A DNA stretch of 35,732 nucleotides from Nitrospirota bacterium (GCA_021816465.1 JAKAYF010000015.1:1-35732), one strand, 5' to 3'; shown: positions 1 to 6,739, numbered from the stretch's first letter. Numbers and translations: made by a program. Notes: generated by a model not told the origin, from the sequence alone.

Positions 1-2
1 CG

Positions 3-305
3 GACTGGCGCTGCACGCTTCTGGAATTCGGCGGGGAAGCGGATCACGTGCATCTGCTGGTGGAGATCCATCCCGCACTCAATATCTCCACACTGATCAA
101 CAATCTGAAAACGGCCAGTTCCAGGCGTACCCGCAACCGCTTTGCCGAGCATCTCAAGCCGTTCTACCAGAAACCGTATTTCTGGCACCGGGCTTACTAT
201 GTGGGGAGTGTGGGCGGCGCAACACTCGAAACGGTCCGACGCTATGTGGAATCTCAGGGAACGACTGAAAAAGCAGGAAGAAGAAAAACAAAACCGCCCG
301 CTTGA
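3..305 (+). CDS. tnpA: IS200/IS605-family transposase TnpA (5' end outside window)
   Basis: This is the C-terminal two thirds of a Y1-type HUH transposase, which cuts and rejoins single-stranded DNA at IS200/IS605 ends. The frame is already open at the window edge, so the gene starts to the left. The metal-binding HUH motif reads D-H-V-H-L-L-V (about positions 42-62). The nucleophile region near the C-terminus reads R-R-Y-V-E-S-Q, with Tyr as the presumed catalytic residue. About 100 codons are visible; the family usually has 130-150. No frameshift is seen in the visible part. A hairpin directly follows the stop codon, as is usual at the right end of such elements. No tnpB lies downstream, so this is an IS200-like (tnpA-only) or truncated copy. 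Family assignment is confident; activity cannot be judged. Confidence 0.85.
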   Translation, partial: DWRCTLLEFGGEADHVHLLVEIHPALNISTLINNLKTASSRRTRNRFAEHLKPFYQKPYFWHRAYYVGSVGGATLETVRRYVESQGTTEKAGRRKTKPPA

Positions 306-335
306 CCCCCTCTTGCCCTTCGGGCTAAGAAGGGG
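306..335 (+). repeat. Imperfect hairpin just after tnpA, probable IS right-end structure
   Basis: CCCCTCTT-GCCC-TTC-GGGC-TAAGAAGGGG folds into a stem with a GCCC/GGGC tip and a CCCC/GGGG base. It begins one to two bases after the tnpA stop. IS200/IS605 elements carry such subterminal palindromes, recognised by TnpA as single-stranded DNA. It lacks a following T-run, so a rho-independent terminator is less likely. Confidence 0.5.
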
Positions 336-373
336 AATGCTCGGGCAGATGTTCACGAATGAATTCATCCTCC

Positions 374-710
374 GGTGTCCGTTGGGGGGCAAAAATGGTC
401 ACCGTCCATCACAATCCCAAAATCCTTCCATCCCCTTCCGAACCCTTTTAAAGGTTGACTCGGTCACCAATCGTCACACTTGGTCATCACCTGTCAGAAT
501 CGGGGTTTTTCTCACTTTCACGGAGGTAACACCGGTTCAAATCCGGTTGGGGACGCCATTTTTTATCAAGCACTTGCGAGTTTTGACCTTCCGATGGAAT
601 CCCCTTGGTGTCCGTTCCAATTTCCTCCTTGAAAACTTGCTCAGACCTTTGACTGCGTTCCAGAGGTGGGTCGGTCCCAAGTGGGCATACCGGAGGATCA
701 TGCTTTGAGA
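374..710. repeat. 337-bp direct repeat, copy 1 (element right end, tRNA-Glu half, integrase 3' end)
   Basis: This block recurs at 6599-6935 in the same orientation and with nearly the same length. It starts at GGTGTCCGTTGGGGGGC and ends at CATGCTTTGAGA. It has three parts. The first is about 140 bp of non-coding sequence (374-514), most of which also recurs at 3501-3598. The second is a 44-bp tRNA-Glu 3' half (515-558). The third is the 3' end of an integrase gene on the minus strand. This is the junction expected where the right end of one tRNA-anchored element meets the integrase end of the next. Confidence 0.85.
515..558 (+). other. tRNA-Glu 3' half, candidate attachment site
   Basis: The sequence reads as the second half of a tRNA-Glu: loop CTTTCAC containing anticodon TTC, anticodon-stem strand GGAGG, variable TAACA, T-arm ACCGG/TTCAAAT/CCGGT, acceptor strand TGGGGAC, then G and CCA. 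This matches the general pattern of bacterial tRNA-Glu 3' halves. The five bases before the loop cannot pair with GGAGG, so the 5' half is absent and this is not a working gene. A break at the anticodon loop is typical of tyrosine-integrase crossover sites. The neighbouring integrase stop codon (537-539) lies inside the T-arm. Confidence 0.8.
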
Positions 711-1466
711 CTTGTGTCCCAGAAGAGTCTGAAGGGTCCGGTCATTGGCCCCGCTCATGGCGAGACGCGAGGCAAATGCATGACGGAGGTCATGGAAACG
801 AAACAGGGCGAGGTTGGCCTTCTCGACCGCTTCCTTGAAATCATGGGACAGATGGGTTCGAGCCATCGCGCCGCCGATCGTATTCGCAAATACGGGAGCC
901 GCTGGAACATCCTGCCCTGGAAGAAACAGAAGGACTTCCTGAACAGTACTGTTCATCAGAACTCTGCGGTTTGTTTTATTCTTCGGGTCCCTTGCCAGAA
1001 ATGACCCAGCATTGAAGTCCACATCCCCCCATACAAGCTTCAATAGTTCCCCCTGACGACAACCCGTGTGCAGCGCCACAATGACAATCGGGTGAAGCCT
1101 TTCTGGAAGGATTTCAAACAAACGAACTTCCTGTTCCTCTGTGAGATACCGGACAAGGGTGTTACCGAACTTTGGGGCAGCAACCCGGGCAACGGGATTT
1201 TTTTCAATCAGTTTATTTCGAACGGCCCGGTTATACACCGCTTTGAGGACAACAAGGCTCCGGGCAATCGTCGCGGGTTTGTATCCCTCCTTTTTCATGG
1301 CACACATGATTTCTTCGACCATGAACGAGCGGATGCTCGTGGCCGGCTTGTCTCCAAAAGCATCAAGCCAGCGGCGAAGACGGGAGATGTCATCCCCTTT
1401 TCTCTTGTGATGCAAATACATCACAGCCAGTTCCCCAAATGTCGGTTCGTATTTCTTGACCAGCAA
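537..1466 (-). CDS. int: Tyrosine recombinase (phage-type integrase) of the tRNA-Glu element
   Basis: This site-specific recombinase is expected to catalyse integration and excision at the tRNA-Glu attachment site. The 309 residues show an N-terminal SAM-like core-binding domain (about 5-95) and a catalytic domain with all expected residues. These are Arg137 in HTGCRQGEL, a Lys near 162-164 in DPKNK, His225 and Arg228 in HDLRH, His251 in LLGHKS, and nucleophile Tyr260 in ILRYAHL. The start is TTG at 1466, because an in-frame TAA lies 12 bases upstream; an arm-binding domain appears to be missing or very short. The last residues (N-G-V-P-N-R-I) and the stop are encoded by the antisense of the tRNA-Glu fragment. 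A broken copy of the same 3' end lies at 6784-6935. About 150 bases upstream of the gene (1467-1619) show nothing convincing. Confidence 0.9.
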   Translation of the reverse strand: MLVKKYEPTFGELAVMYLHHKRKGDDISRLRRWLDAFGDKPATSIRSFMVEEIMCAMKKEGYKPATIARSLVVLKAVYNRAVRNKLIEKNPVARVAAPKFGNTLVRYLTEEQEVRLFEILPERLHPIVIVALHTGCRQGELLKLVWGDVDFNAGSFLARDPKNKTNRRVLMNSTVQEVLLFLPGQDVPAAPVFANTIGGAMARTHLSHDFKEAVEKANLALFRFHDLRHAFASRLAMSGANDRTLQTLLGHKSQSMILRYAHLGPTHLWNAVKGLSKFSRRKLERTPRGFHRKVKTRKCLIKNGVPNRI

Positions 1467-1619
1467 TTCAAAATTTTAAAATTCCTTATTTTTAAAGAGG
1501 CAAGAAGGAATATGGAGAACCAGCGGGAATGGCCATGGAGGTATCGGCGGTAGAAATCGCTTGAGGAAGGGTTCAAAAGAAATAAGTGGGCGAAATACCC
1601 CATCGGAAGTTCGTTTCGG

Positions 1620-2060
1620 ATGAGGACTGACCGAAGAAATTCTATCAATCATCGCAAGGGGGGATGCCCCGGTATTTCTTCTCATAGCGGGCCCAAATGG
1701 AGCCGGAAAGTCCACTTTCCGCGAGAAGAGGCTGGACCCGTTGGACTTCCCATGCATCGATCCGAACAAGGTCGGGAAAGAACTGTTCGGCCGACATCCA
1801 AAGACAAAACAGGATTCGCTGAAAGCCACTGAGGAAGCGACGGAGAGAATCCAAAAGGCTTTCAGCGAATCCCGATCGCTCTTGAGACAGTATTTTCCTA
1901 TTCGGAAAGGTACAAGCTTGGCCTGATTGATGAGGCCAATGGAAAAGGGTTCAAGACCGTGCTCGTTTTTATCTGGGTCAATCACCCGGGATGTCGTAGC
2001 CGAAAGACGAGGACCTGAGACCTTTTCCAATCACGGACAGCCCCCCCCGAATTCATTCGT
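1620..2060 (+). pseudogene. Zeta-toxin-like P-loop ATPase, frameshifted remnant
   Basis: A decayed P-loop protein can be read across shifting frames. Around 1684-1719 it has the Walker A motif AGPNGAGKST, characteristic of the zeta-toxin-like ATPase group. The same frame continues through DFPCIDPNKV and ends at a TGA near 1926. The conserved middle (ETVFSYSERY, LGLIDEANGKGFKTVLVFIW) continues in another frame from about 1875, so there is a frameshift near 1870. A second shift near 1990 is needed to reach DVVAERR, which resembles the family's VAERVRRGG segment. The C-terminal half is missing. No antitoxin-like partner is visible. It lies just behind the integrase as degraded cargo. Family assignment rests on Walker A and the SFxxET-like region; exact limits are uncertain. 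Confidence 0.65.
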
Positions 2061-2161
2061 GGGGAGATTCAGTTTTGACAATAGGTGGCACACGATCAGC
2101 CATATCTCTGTGCGCTGGCGCACAGACGATTCTTCCTCCTGATCAGGATAATTTTTTCAAA

Positions 2162-3088
2162 ATGTTATTAACTTCCTTGAGCGAAGCCAAGATTGCTTGT
2201 GGAGACCTTGATTCGCCTACCATGAGGGCCAATGAACGCATGAAAAGATCAAATCCCGAAGTTGTCAAAAAATCTGGGACCGCCAATTCGCTGATTCAGG
2301 TGCTGGGCCAAAGCGAACGCGTCAAGGATATCGTCGAAGAGTGTGCAGAGGACTTGTCGTCGCTCAATGCCGGACTAAAGAGTGAAATGGAGGGCGGAGA
2401 TGTTTCGGCAGGAGTTGAAAATGCTCTCGAAAAAAGTGAGGCCGTCGAGGGTAAGGTGCAGGATGCTGCCGAGTCGTTGTCGTTGGTCAACAGTGCGCTG
2501 AAGATGGAGGTGAACGCGCGACATATTCTGGAAGATCAATTGGCCACGGTTATCAGACAGGGAGACGAGGCTCGGCATGCGTCCCTTCACGACCCTTTAA
2601 CGGGCCTGCCTAATCGCGCACTGTTCAATGATCGACTGGAGCATGAACTGGCAGTGGCTACTCGGAATGGTCTTCATTTTGCCGTGATGTTCCTGGATCT
2701 GGATGATTTTAAGATGATTAATGATTCGTATGGGCACGACGTTGGTGATCTCGTCTTGAAAATGATCGCCGGACGACTCAAGCAAACGATGCGGGAAGAA
2801 GACACGGTCTGCCGCCATGGCGGTGACGAATTCCTGTATATTTTGACGAAACCCGAGAGCAAAGACGACATCGCAATCGTCGCGGGAAAAATTATCAAGG
2901 TGGTTCAAGAGCCGTGTGACATTCAGGTGCGTGACATCAGTGTCAGCTTTTGCATCAACCCTAGCATCGGAATATCGATTTTTCCGAAAGACGGCACGAC
3001 TTCATCTGTGCTGCTTGATGTTGCGGACAAGGCCATGTACCGGGCAAAGCACAAGAAGTCTGGCCATTCATTTGCTGATGATGAATAA
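2162..3088 (+). CDS. Diguanylate cyclase (GGDEF domain) with coiled N-terminal region
   Basis: The enzyme should make cyclic di-GMP from two GTP. I start it at ATG 2162 (M-L-L-T-S-L-S-E), giving 308 residues; the frame is open further upstream but lacks a better start. Residues 1-130 contain no membrane segment and look helical and charged. The GGDEF domain begins at HDPLTGLPNR (about 143-152). It contains the metal site FLDLDDFKMIND, the active-site R-H-G-G-D-E-F (GGDEF at 220-224), and the inhibitory I-site R-E-E-D five residues before it. It ends with DKAMYRAKHKKSG. All key residues are intact, so activity with product inhibition is likely. It sits inside the putative element, far from the two EAL proteins, and may supply c-di-GMP as cargo. 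The N-terminus resembles cytoplasmic GGDEF proteins of other acidophiles from memory, which is unverified. Confidence 0.9.
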   Translation: MLLTSLSEAKIACGDLDSPTMRANERMKRSNPEVVKKSGTANSLIQVLGQSERVKDIVEECAEDLSSLNAGLKSEMEGGDVSAGVENALEKSEAVEGKVQDAAESLSLVNSALKMEVNARHILEDQLATVIRQGDEARHASLHDPLTGLPNRALFNDRLEHELAVATRNGLHFAVMFLDLDDFKMINDSYGHDVGDLVLKMIAGRLKQTMREEDTVCRHGGDEFLYILTKPESKDDIAIVAGKIIKVVQEPCDIQVRDISVSFCINPSIGISIFPKDGTTSSVLLDVADKAMYRAKHKKSGHSFADDE

Positions 3089-3152
3089 CCCGGTTTCAAT
3101 AGGCCAATGAGCGCAGTCGGGGAACTTAAATCTGGCCTTGAAAAAGCTCATT

Positions 3153-3368
3153 TCATACTGTCTCAATGGGATCATTAACGGCCTTGATGGGTCCGATGAC
3201 AGGGGCCGACTTCCCACAAGTCAGCCGGTACCGGGGAACCTCCGTCTCCGCAATCGCTTTCCGGACGGTCGCCCGGTTGATGCAAAGATGACGTGCAATG
3301 CGGCGTATTAACCACCCTTCCTGAAGATGTTTCTTCTTGATAAACTCGACGTGGACCATTCCGATCAT
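3153..3368 (-). pseudogene. istA: IS21-family IstA transposase, N-terminal fragment
   Basis: Seventy-one codons match the start of IstA-type transposases: V-H-V-E-F-I-K-K-K-H-L-Q-E-G, then a helix-turn-helix (I-R-R-I-A-R-H-L-C-I-N-R-A-T-V-R-K-A), then P-R-Y-R-L-T. The frame stops after N-D-P-I-E-T-V, where the catalytic DDE domain of an approximately 500-residue protein should follow. No istB is present. It is a scar of an IS21 insertion between the GGDEF gene and the partial third repeat copy. The surrounding 3089-3500 holds no other recognisable gene. Confidence 0.7.
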
Positions 3369-3500
3369 CCTTGCTTCCTCCCTGATGAAGTGTTGACTTT
3401 GCCATCAACAACTTTACAGGAGGAGATGTCGAGGTGGTCTACTTTTTCATTTCTACTTCCCCCTCAAGTGTTACACTTTTACATTACCATTCACACCAAA

Positions 3501-3598
3501 GATCCTGCCATCCCCTTCCGAACCCTTTTAAAGGTTGACTCGGTCACCAATCGTCACACTTGGTCATCACCTGTCAGAATCGGGGCTTTTCTCACTTT
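3501..3598. repeat. Partial third copy of the element-end repeat (no tRNA half)
   Basis: From GATCCTGCCATCCCC to CGGGGCTTTTCTCACTTTTA this matches the non-coding part of the 337-bp repeats almost base for base (compare about 425-517 and 6645-6742). It stops exactly where the tRNA-Glu half would begin, and unrelated sequence follows. It is best explained as the right end of another element whose attachment-site half was lost, splitting the island into two modules (711-3598 and 3599-6739). Confidence 0.75.
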
Positions 3599-3660
3599 TA
3601 AGGAGAGTGTGCTGGGATCGAAACCAAAGCAGCTCACCATATTTACCATAGGGTTTGTCC

Positions 3661-4158
3661 TTAACCTGGCTGCTCATTGTCGAGAGTAGTCAACACCTTT
3701 TCCACTAAATCCCATGGTAAACGCCGTCCATTGACACGCATTCGGTGATAGGCACCCCGGGCCACCAGTACAGAAATCTTTCCCGTCCGCACCATTTCGC
3801 TGACCAGCCACAATGTTCCGTGCACCCTGACGTGCTCACTTTCAGCAGCTGCCTTTAGATCCTTATCTCCCGTCAGCAGCGGGCACTCCATTTTCACTGC
3901 CAGCACCAGTGAAAACAGGTCATTTCGGCCAGGGCGCGGGTACCTCCTGGCCAATTCGACCACGTGTTCGATCATCAACTCGTCGAGTTCCTGTACCTCA
4001 AGTCCCATGCCAAGGAGAGAGCGGTGCTGTCCCTCCAACTCCTCGTAAAAGAGCACGTCGGGTACAGCGAACCGATAATTTAGACTGAACATGGGTGCGA
4101 GAAGCCCACCAATCTCGATATCGATCAGGATATTCGCATCACTGATAAGCAGCAACAT
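3661..4158 (-). CDS. PIN-domain protein, probable toxin of a PIN / XRE-ImmA pair
   Basis: PIN domains are small metal-dependent ribonucleases, often type II toxins. The 165 residues begin with the first acidic site (L-I-S-D-A-N-I-L-I-D, Asp7 region). A conserved Glu follows in P-D-V-L-F-Y-E-E-L, and the late acidic cluster is seen in R-N-D-L-F and L-L-T-G-D-K-D-L-K. The ATG at 4158 lies 20 bases inside the end of the XRE-ImmA gene, so the two are translationally coupled, with the regulator first. Fusions and pairs of Xre-COG2856 (ImmA/IrrE) with PIN proteins have been proposed as toxin-antitoxin modules in comparative-genomics work. No damage is seen. Toxin role is inferred from family and context. 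Confidence 0.8.
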   Translation of the reverse strand: MLLLISDANILIDIEIGGLLAPMFSLNYRFAVPDVLFYEELEGQHRSLLGMGLEVQELDELMIEHVVELARRYPRPGRNDLFSLVLAVKMECPLLTGDKDLKAAAESEHVRVHGTLWLVSEMVRTGKISVLVARGAYHRMRVNGRRLPWDLVEKVLTTLDNEQPG

Positions 4159-5206
4159 CGCTGCCCTCCAGAGTTCGTACGGTCTGGAAGGCAGTTAGAG
4201 ACATTTTCATCAGTTCTGCCGCTTTTGATTCTCCTATGTAATTTTCTGCAAGCGCGTGGAAGACTCGTTGCTCAAACACGTGCGCTTTCTCAGCCGGGTA
4301 CGGGTTACCCGGCTCAGTAATATGCCAACCCTTGATCCGAAAGAGCTTCACTTGGTTGCTCATCCATGCCGGTGTCACGATGCCGAGATCACGAGCCCGG
4401 TAGAGAATGGCAGACATGCTGAGGCCAAACTCTTCCTTGAGCAGGGCAAGTTCCTTAGGCTCGATGTAGTTTCGGTGAGCCCCGAGCTCCTGTGTCACGG
4501 ACTGGCGTGGAAACAGAAAAGCACCGGCAAAGCGGTTGCAGGCCATCTCCTCATCAAGTTCAGACTCCAGCCGCTTGGCGAGCATCAGATGGCCGAGTTC
4601 GTGCGCGAGCGTGAAACGTTGGCGGTCACCAGGCCAATTGCTTCCGACGACGATGATCGGCATCTGATTGACGGAAGCTGCCAGCCCGTCGAATTTGGGA
4701 TCCGCATTAGCATCGATCATGAACACTCGGATGCCGTGTGTCTCCAAAACGTCGACCAGGTCCGGAATTGGGTCGTAGCCTAAGTCCCATGATTTTCGAA
4801 CCGCCTCGGCAATGTCCTCGATTTGACTGAAGTCGGTGACCGATGTCGGGAAGCCCATCACCGGGACAAACGGTGCCACAGGCGGCTCAGGGAACAGATT
4901 TTCGAGCTCGATGCGCCGCTCAATCTGATCGATCACCTCATGCTCAATGGCCTCCAACCGCTTCTTAGGCAGGGTGCTGCGCTTGCGGTACTCAATCCGA
5001 TCGAGAGCCACGGTCTCAGGCCGAAAAAAATATTCGGTGCGCACGTTGAGCGCCCGAGAAAGCTTGAGCAGAGTAGCGGACGTCGGAGTTACTTGCTCAT
5101 CCTCGTACTTCTTGATGGCGGCATGCGTCAGTCCGATCCGAGAGCCCAGTTCGCGCAGCGACAGCCCCGCCGCTTTTCGAGCCCGGTACAGCCGTTGACC
5201 AATCAT
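4139..5206 (-). CDS. XRE-family regulator fused to ImmA/IrrE-type metallopeptidase
   Basis: The 355-residue protein combines an N-terminal XRE helix-turn-helix (about 1-60: G-L-S-L-R-E-L-G-S-R-I-G-L-T-H-A) with an ImmA/IrrE (COG2856) peptidase domain. The peptidase carries the zinc motif H-E-L-G-H (near residue 203) and a downstream D-E-E-M-A-C-N-R-F-A that supplies the third ligand. Relatives cleave repressors (ImmA, IrrE) or act as antitoxins. An ATG exists at 5221, but GGAGGG at 5219-5214 lies seven bases before ATG 5206, so the latter is the likely start. It overlaps the downstream PIN gene by 20 bases. An inverted repeat at 5226-5264 just upstream is a probable autoregulatory operator. 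GC content looks somewhat higher than in the neighbouring repeats, consistent with separate acquisition. Confidence 0.88.
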   Translation of the reverse strand: MIGQRLYRARKAAGLSLRELGSRIGLTHAAIKKYEDEQVTPTSATLLKLSRALNVRTEYFFRPETVALDRIEYRKRSTLPKKRLEAIEHEVIDQIERRIELENLFPEPPVAPFVPVMGFPTSVTDFSQIEDIAEAVRKSWDLGYDPIPDLVDVLETHGIRVFMIDANADPKFDGLAASVNQMPIIVVGSNWPGDRQRFTLAHELGHLMLAKRLESELDEEMACNRFAGAFLFPRQSVTQELGAHRNYIEPKELALLKEEFGLSMSAILYRARDLGIVTPAWMSNQVKLFRIKGWHITEPGNPYPAEKAHVFEQRVFHALAENYIGESKAAELMKMSLTAFQTVRTLEGSDVAAYQ

Positions 5207-5225
5207 AATCAGACCCTCCATTGAA

Positions 5226-5264
5226 AGTTTACATACATATTAATCATAGTTATATCTGTAAACT
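5226..5264 (-). promoter_or_regulatory. Inverted repeat upstream of XRE-ImmA gene, probable operator
   Basis: AGTTTACA (5226-5233) and its exact reverse complement TGTAAACT (5257-5264) flank 23 AT-rich bases, so their centres are 31 bp, or three helical turns, apart. On the minus strand TTTACA (5262-5257) could be a -35, with the weak -10 TATGTA about 17 bases further on. Sites spaced by whole turns just before an XRE gene suggest binding by its own HTH and repression of the PIN pair. Binding is inferred. Confidence 0.55.
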
Positions 5265-5359
5265 GAAGTCAAAGGCGAAATGCAGTATGACTGGCGGGTC
5301 AGGTCAAGTTCCCAATTGGCCTGTCAGATGGGTTCACGGTAAACCATAGGAGGATTGCC

Positions 5360-5575
5360 ATGGCAAAGAAACATTTTCCAAAGGGCCTTGATGGCCGCAT
5401 GCGGGATGAGAATGGTGAGATCCGCCAGAAGCGCAGCGACACGAAAGTGGAAACACTGCGCAAGATCTACGGCAAAGATTTCGCCAGTGGCTACCGGTCA
5501 GACGCGCAGCTGGGCACGGTGCTCAAGCGTGAGGGCCTTGAAACCCTGGATCAGTTGCTTAAGAAAACCGAGTAG
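5360..5575 (+). CDS. Small conserved hypothetical protein (71 aa)
   Basis: This is a short, highly charged soluble protein (M-A-K-K-H-F-P-K-G-L-D-G-R-M-R-D) with no membrane segment. A strong ribosome-binding site, AGGAGG, lies about seven bases before ATG 5360. I recall similar 70-residue proteins with KRSDT and LGTVLKREG motifs in many accessory regions, but I know no function. It is divergent from the PIN / XRE-ImmA pair and could share the intervening control region. The TAG stop is followed in the same frame by 42 more open codons (5576-5704), described separately. No enzyme motif is seen. Confidence 0.7.
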   Translation: MAKKHFPKGLDGRMRDENGEIRQKRSDTKVETLRKIYGKDFASGYRSDAQLGTVLKREGLETLDQLLKKTE

Positions 5576-5704
5576 ACAATCGGCAGTGCCTTCGCAGCGG
5601 ATGATCGAACCAACCTCGGAAGCAAGCGAACTGGTCAGCGGGTGTCGATCGCCACCGGCAAAGCGCGAATCAACGAGTACATTGTTGCACTGGAAGAAGT
5701 CTGA
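5576..5704 (+). other. Open in-frame extension after the 71-aa gene, possible gene tail
   Basis: Immediately after the TAG of the 71-aa gene the same frame stays open for 42 codons and ends at TGA 5702-5704. It reads T-I-G-S-A-F-A-A-D-D and then R-V-S-I-A-T-G-K-A-R-I-N-E-Y-I-V-A-L-E-E-V, which looks protein-like. It has no start codon or ribosome-binding site. It may be the 3' remnant of a second gene or of a longer ancestral protein. From 5705 to 5839 I see nothing else. Confidence 0.3.
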
Positions 5705-5839
5705 GTGACCTCGCAGCATCGACTCACCGCGCCAAACCAGGCCGCATCGCCGAATGAGGGGCTTCGTGCCGTGAAGGCCCCCCCAATTCTATGAACAATC
5801 TGCTCCCGCTTGTAGGGAATATCAATTTCAAGAAAGGGC

Positions 5840-5989
5840 GTGAATGTGTCGAAAACGCATAACTTGTTTATCAGCCACTCGTGGGCTTACGGAGATGCTT
5901 GCGACAAACTTATTACACTGCTCGATAAGCGTCCCTACTTTCTTTACAAGAATTTTTCTGTTCCAAAAGACGACCCGATTCACACCAAT
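5840..5989 (+). pseudogene. TIR-like (ThsB/DUF1863-type) N-terminal remnant
   Basis: The first 48 codons read S-K-T-H-N-L-F-I-S-H-S-W, then L-L-D-K-R-P-Y-F-L-Y-K-N-F-S-V-P-K-D-D-P-I-H. This is characteristic of the start of TIR-like MTH538/DUF1863 proteins, the family that includes Thoeris ThsB, which makes a nucleotide signal on phage infection. GTG 5840 or GTG 5846 can start it; AAAGGG is better placed for 5846. After P-I-H-T-N the similarity ends. The frame runs through R-R-R-R-G-R-T into the BrnA-like gene, so about two thirds of the TIR protein is missing. No thsA-like gene is present in the window. It is non-functional as Thoeris unless the fusion has a new role. Confidence 0.65.
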
Positions 5990-6010
5990 CGAAGAAGGAG
6001 AGGGAGAACT

Positions 6011-6274
6011 ATGAAAAGCTTTGACATGAACCCTGATTATGACCTGACGAAGGCGCGGAGGGGGGCTGTTGTGTCCCGTCCGGAAAAAAACCGCATCACT
6101 ATTTGGATTGATAATGATATTCTGGAAGCCTATAGATCCCATGAGGAGAAGACTGGAAAGGGCTATCAAACACTGGTGAACGAAACCTTGCGAACGGCGA
6201 TTGGATTAGGGGACCGGCCTGTTACGGAAGAGGCTCTTCGTCGGATTCTCCGTGAGGGATTGGCCCATCAGTAA
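6011..6274 (+). CDS. brnA: BrnA-type antitoxin (orphan)
   Basis: This 87-residue protein matches the BrnA (COG3514) antitoxin pattern: K-A-R-R-G-A-V-V-S, then the ribbon R-I-T-I-W-I-D-N-D-I-L-E, then the helices G-K-G-Y-Q-T-L-V-N-E-T-L-R. Such ribbon-helix-helix proteins bind and neutralise the RNase BrnT and repress their own operon. AAGGAGAGGGAG stands just before ATG 6011, supporting this internal start, although the frame is open back to a TIR-like fragment at 5840. BrnT normally lies immediately upstream; here the TIR remnant takes its place, so the antitoxin is an orphan. A C-terminal tail (E-E-A-L-R-R-I-L-R-E-G-L) is intact. Regulation of a distant operon is possible but unproven. Confidence 0.8.
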   Translation: MKSFDMNPDYDLTKARRGAVVSRPEKNRITIWIDNDILEAYRSHEEKTGKGYQTLVNETLRTAIGLGDRPVTEEALRRILREGLAHQ

Positions 6275-6311
6275 CTTTTCAGCATTTTAAGACTCATGGA
6301 AAATGACAGTT

Positions 6312-6536
6312 TCATGTAACCAAATGGAAGTATCCCGGCTTTATCTCCTCGGTGCGTTTGATCAGAAGCATCTCGACGATCTCCCGGTTCGAAGGATCCG
6401 GATGCACTTCCCGGATAACGTCCATGGCCAGGGGCGCATTTCCCGACGGGATGACCAAGAGAACCGTCCCGCTATAACCGCCATCATTCTCCCGAATCCT
6501 GTCCCGATAAGCTGCCTGTTTTTCCGCGTTCGATAT
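6312..6536 (-). CDS. Small hypothetical protein, possible lost start codon
   Basis: This minus-strand frame encodes S-N-A-E-K-Q-A-A-Y-R-D-R-I-R-E, an opening common to small accessory-region proteins, then a charged tail ending I-K-P-G-Y-F-H-L-V-T. A good Shine-Dalgarno sequence (AGGAGAAG) precedes this point, but the codon at 6536-6534 is ATA where ATG would be expected. The frame stays open upstream to a TTG at 6617 inside the repeat, which has no ribosome-binding site. It is either a gene inactivated by ATG to ATA or one with a rare start. No function is recognised. It is convergent with the brnA-like gene. Confidence 0.35.
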   Translation of the reverse strand: MSNAEKQAAYRDRIRENDGGYSGTVLLVIPSGNAPLAMDVIREVHPDPSNREIVEMLLIKRTEEIKPGYFHLVT

Positions 6537-6739
6537 CGGTTCTTCTCCTGATGTGATCCTCCCGAGTCTTGTCGACAAGGTCTTTTTCAAGAAGTTTAGG
6601 TGTCCGTTGGGGGGCAAAAAGGGTCACATTCCATCACAATCCCAAAATCCTGCCATCCCCTTCCGAACCCTTTTAAAGATTGACTCGGTCACCAATCGTC
6701 ACACTTGGTCATCACCCGTCAGAATCGGGGTTTTTCTCA

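Noticed and set aside
515-558. A functional tRNA-Glu gene
   Set aside because: Only the part from the anticodon loop to CCA is present; the bases before it cannot form the anticodon stem, and no D-arm or 5' acceptor strand exists.
5840-6274. An active Thoeris defence system
   Set aside because: Only the first 48 or so residues of the TIR-like protein remain and no thsA is nearby.
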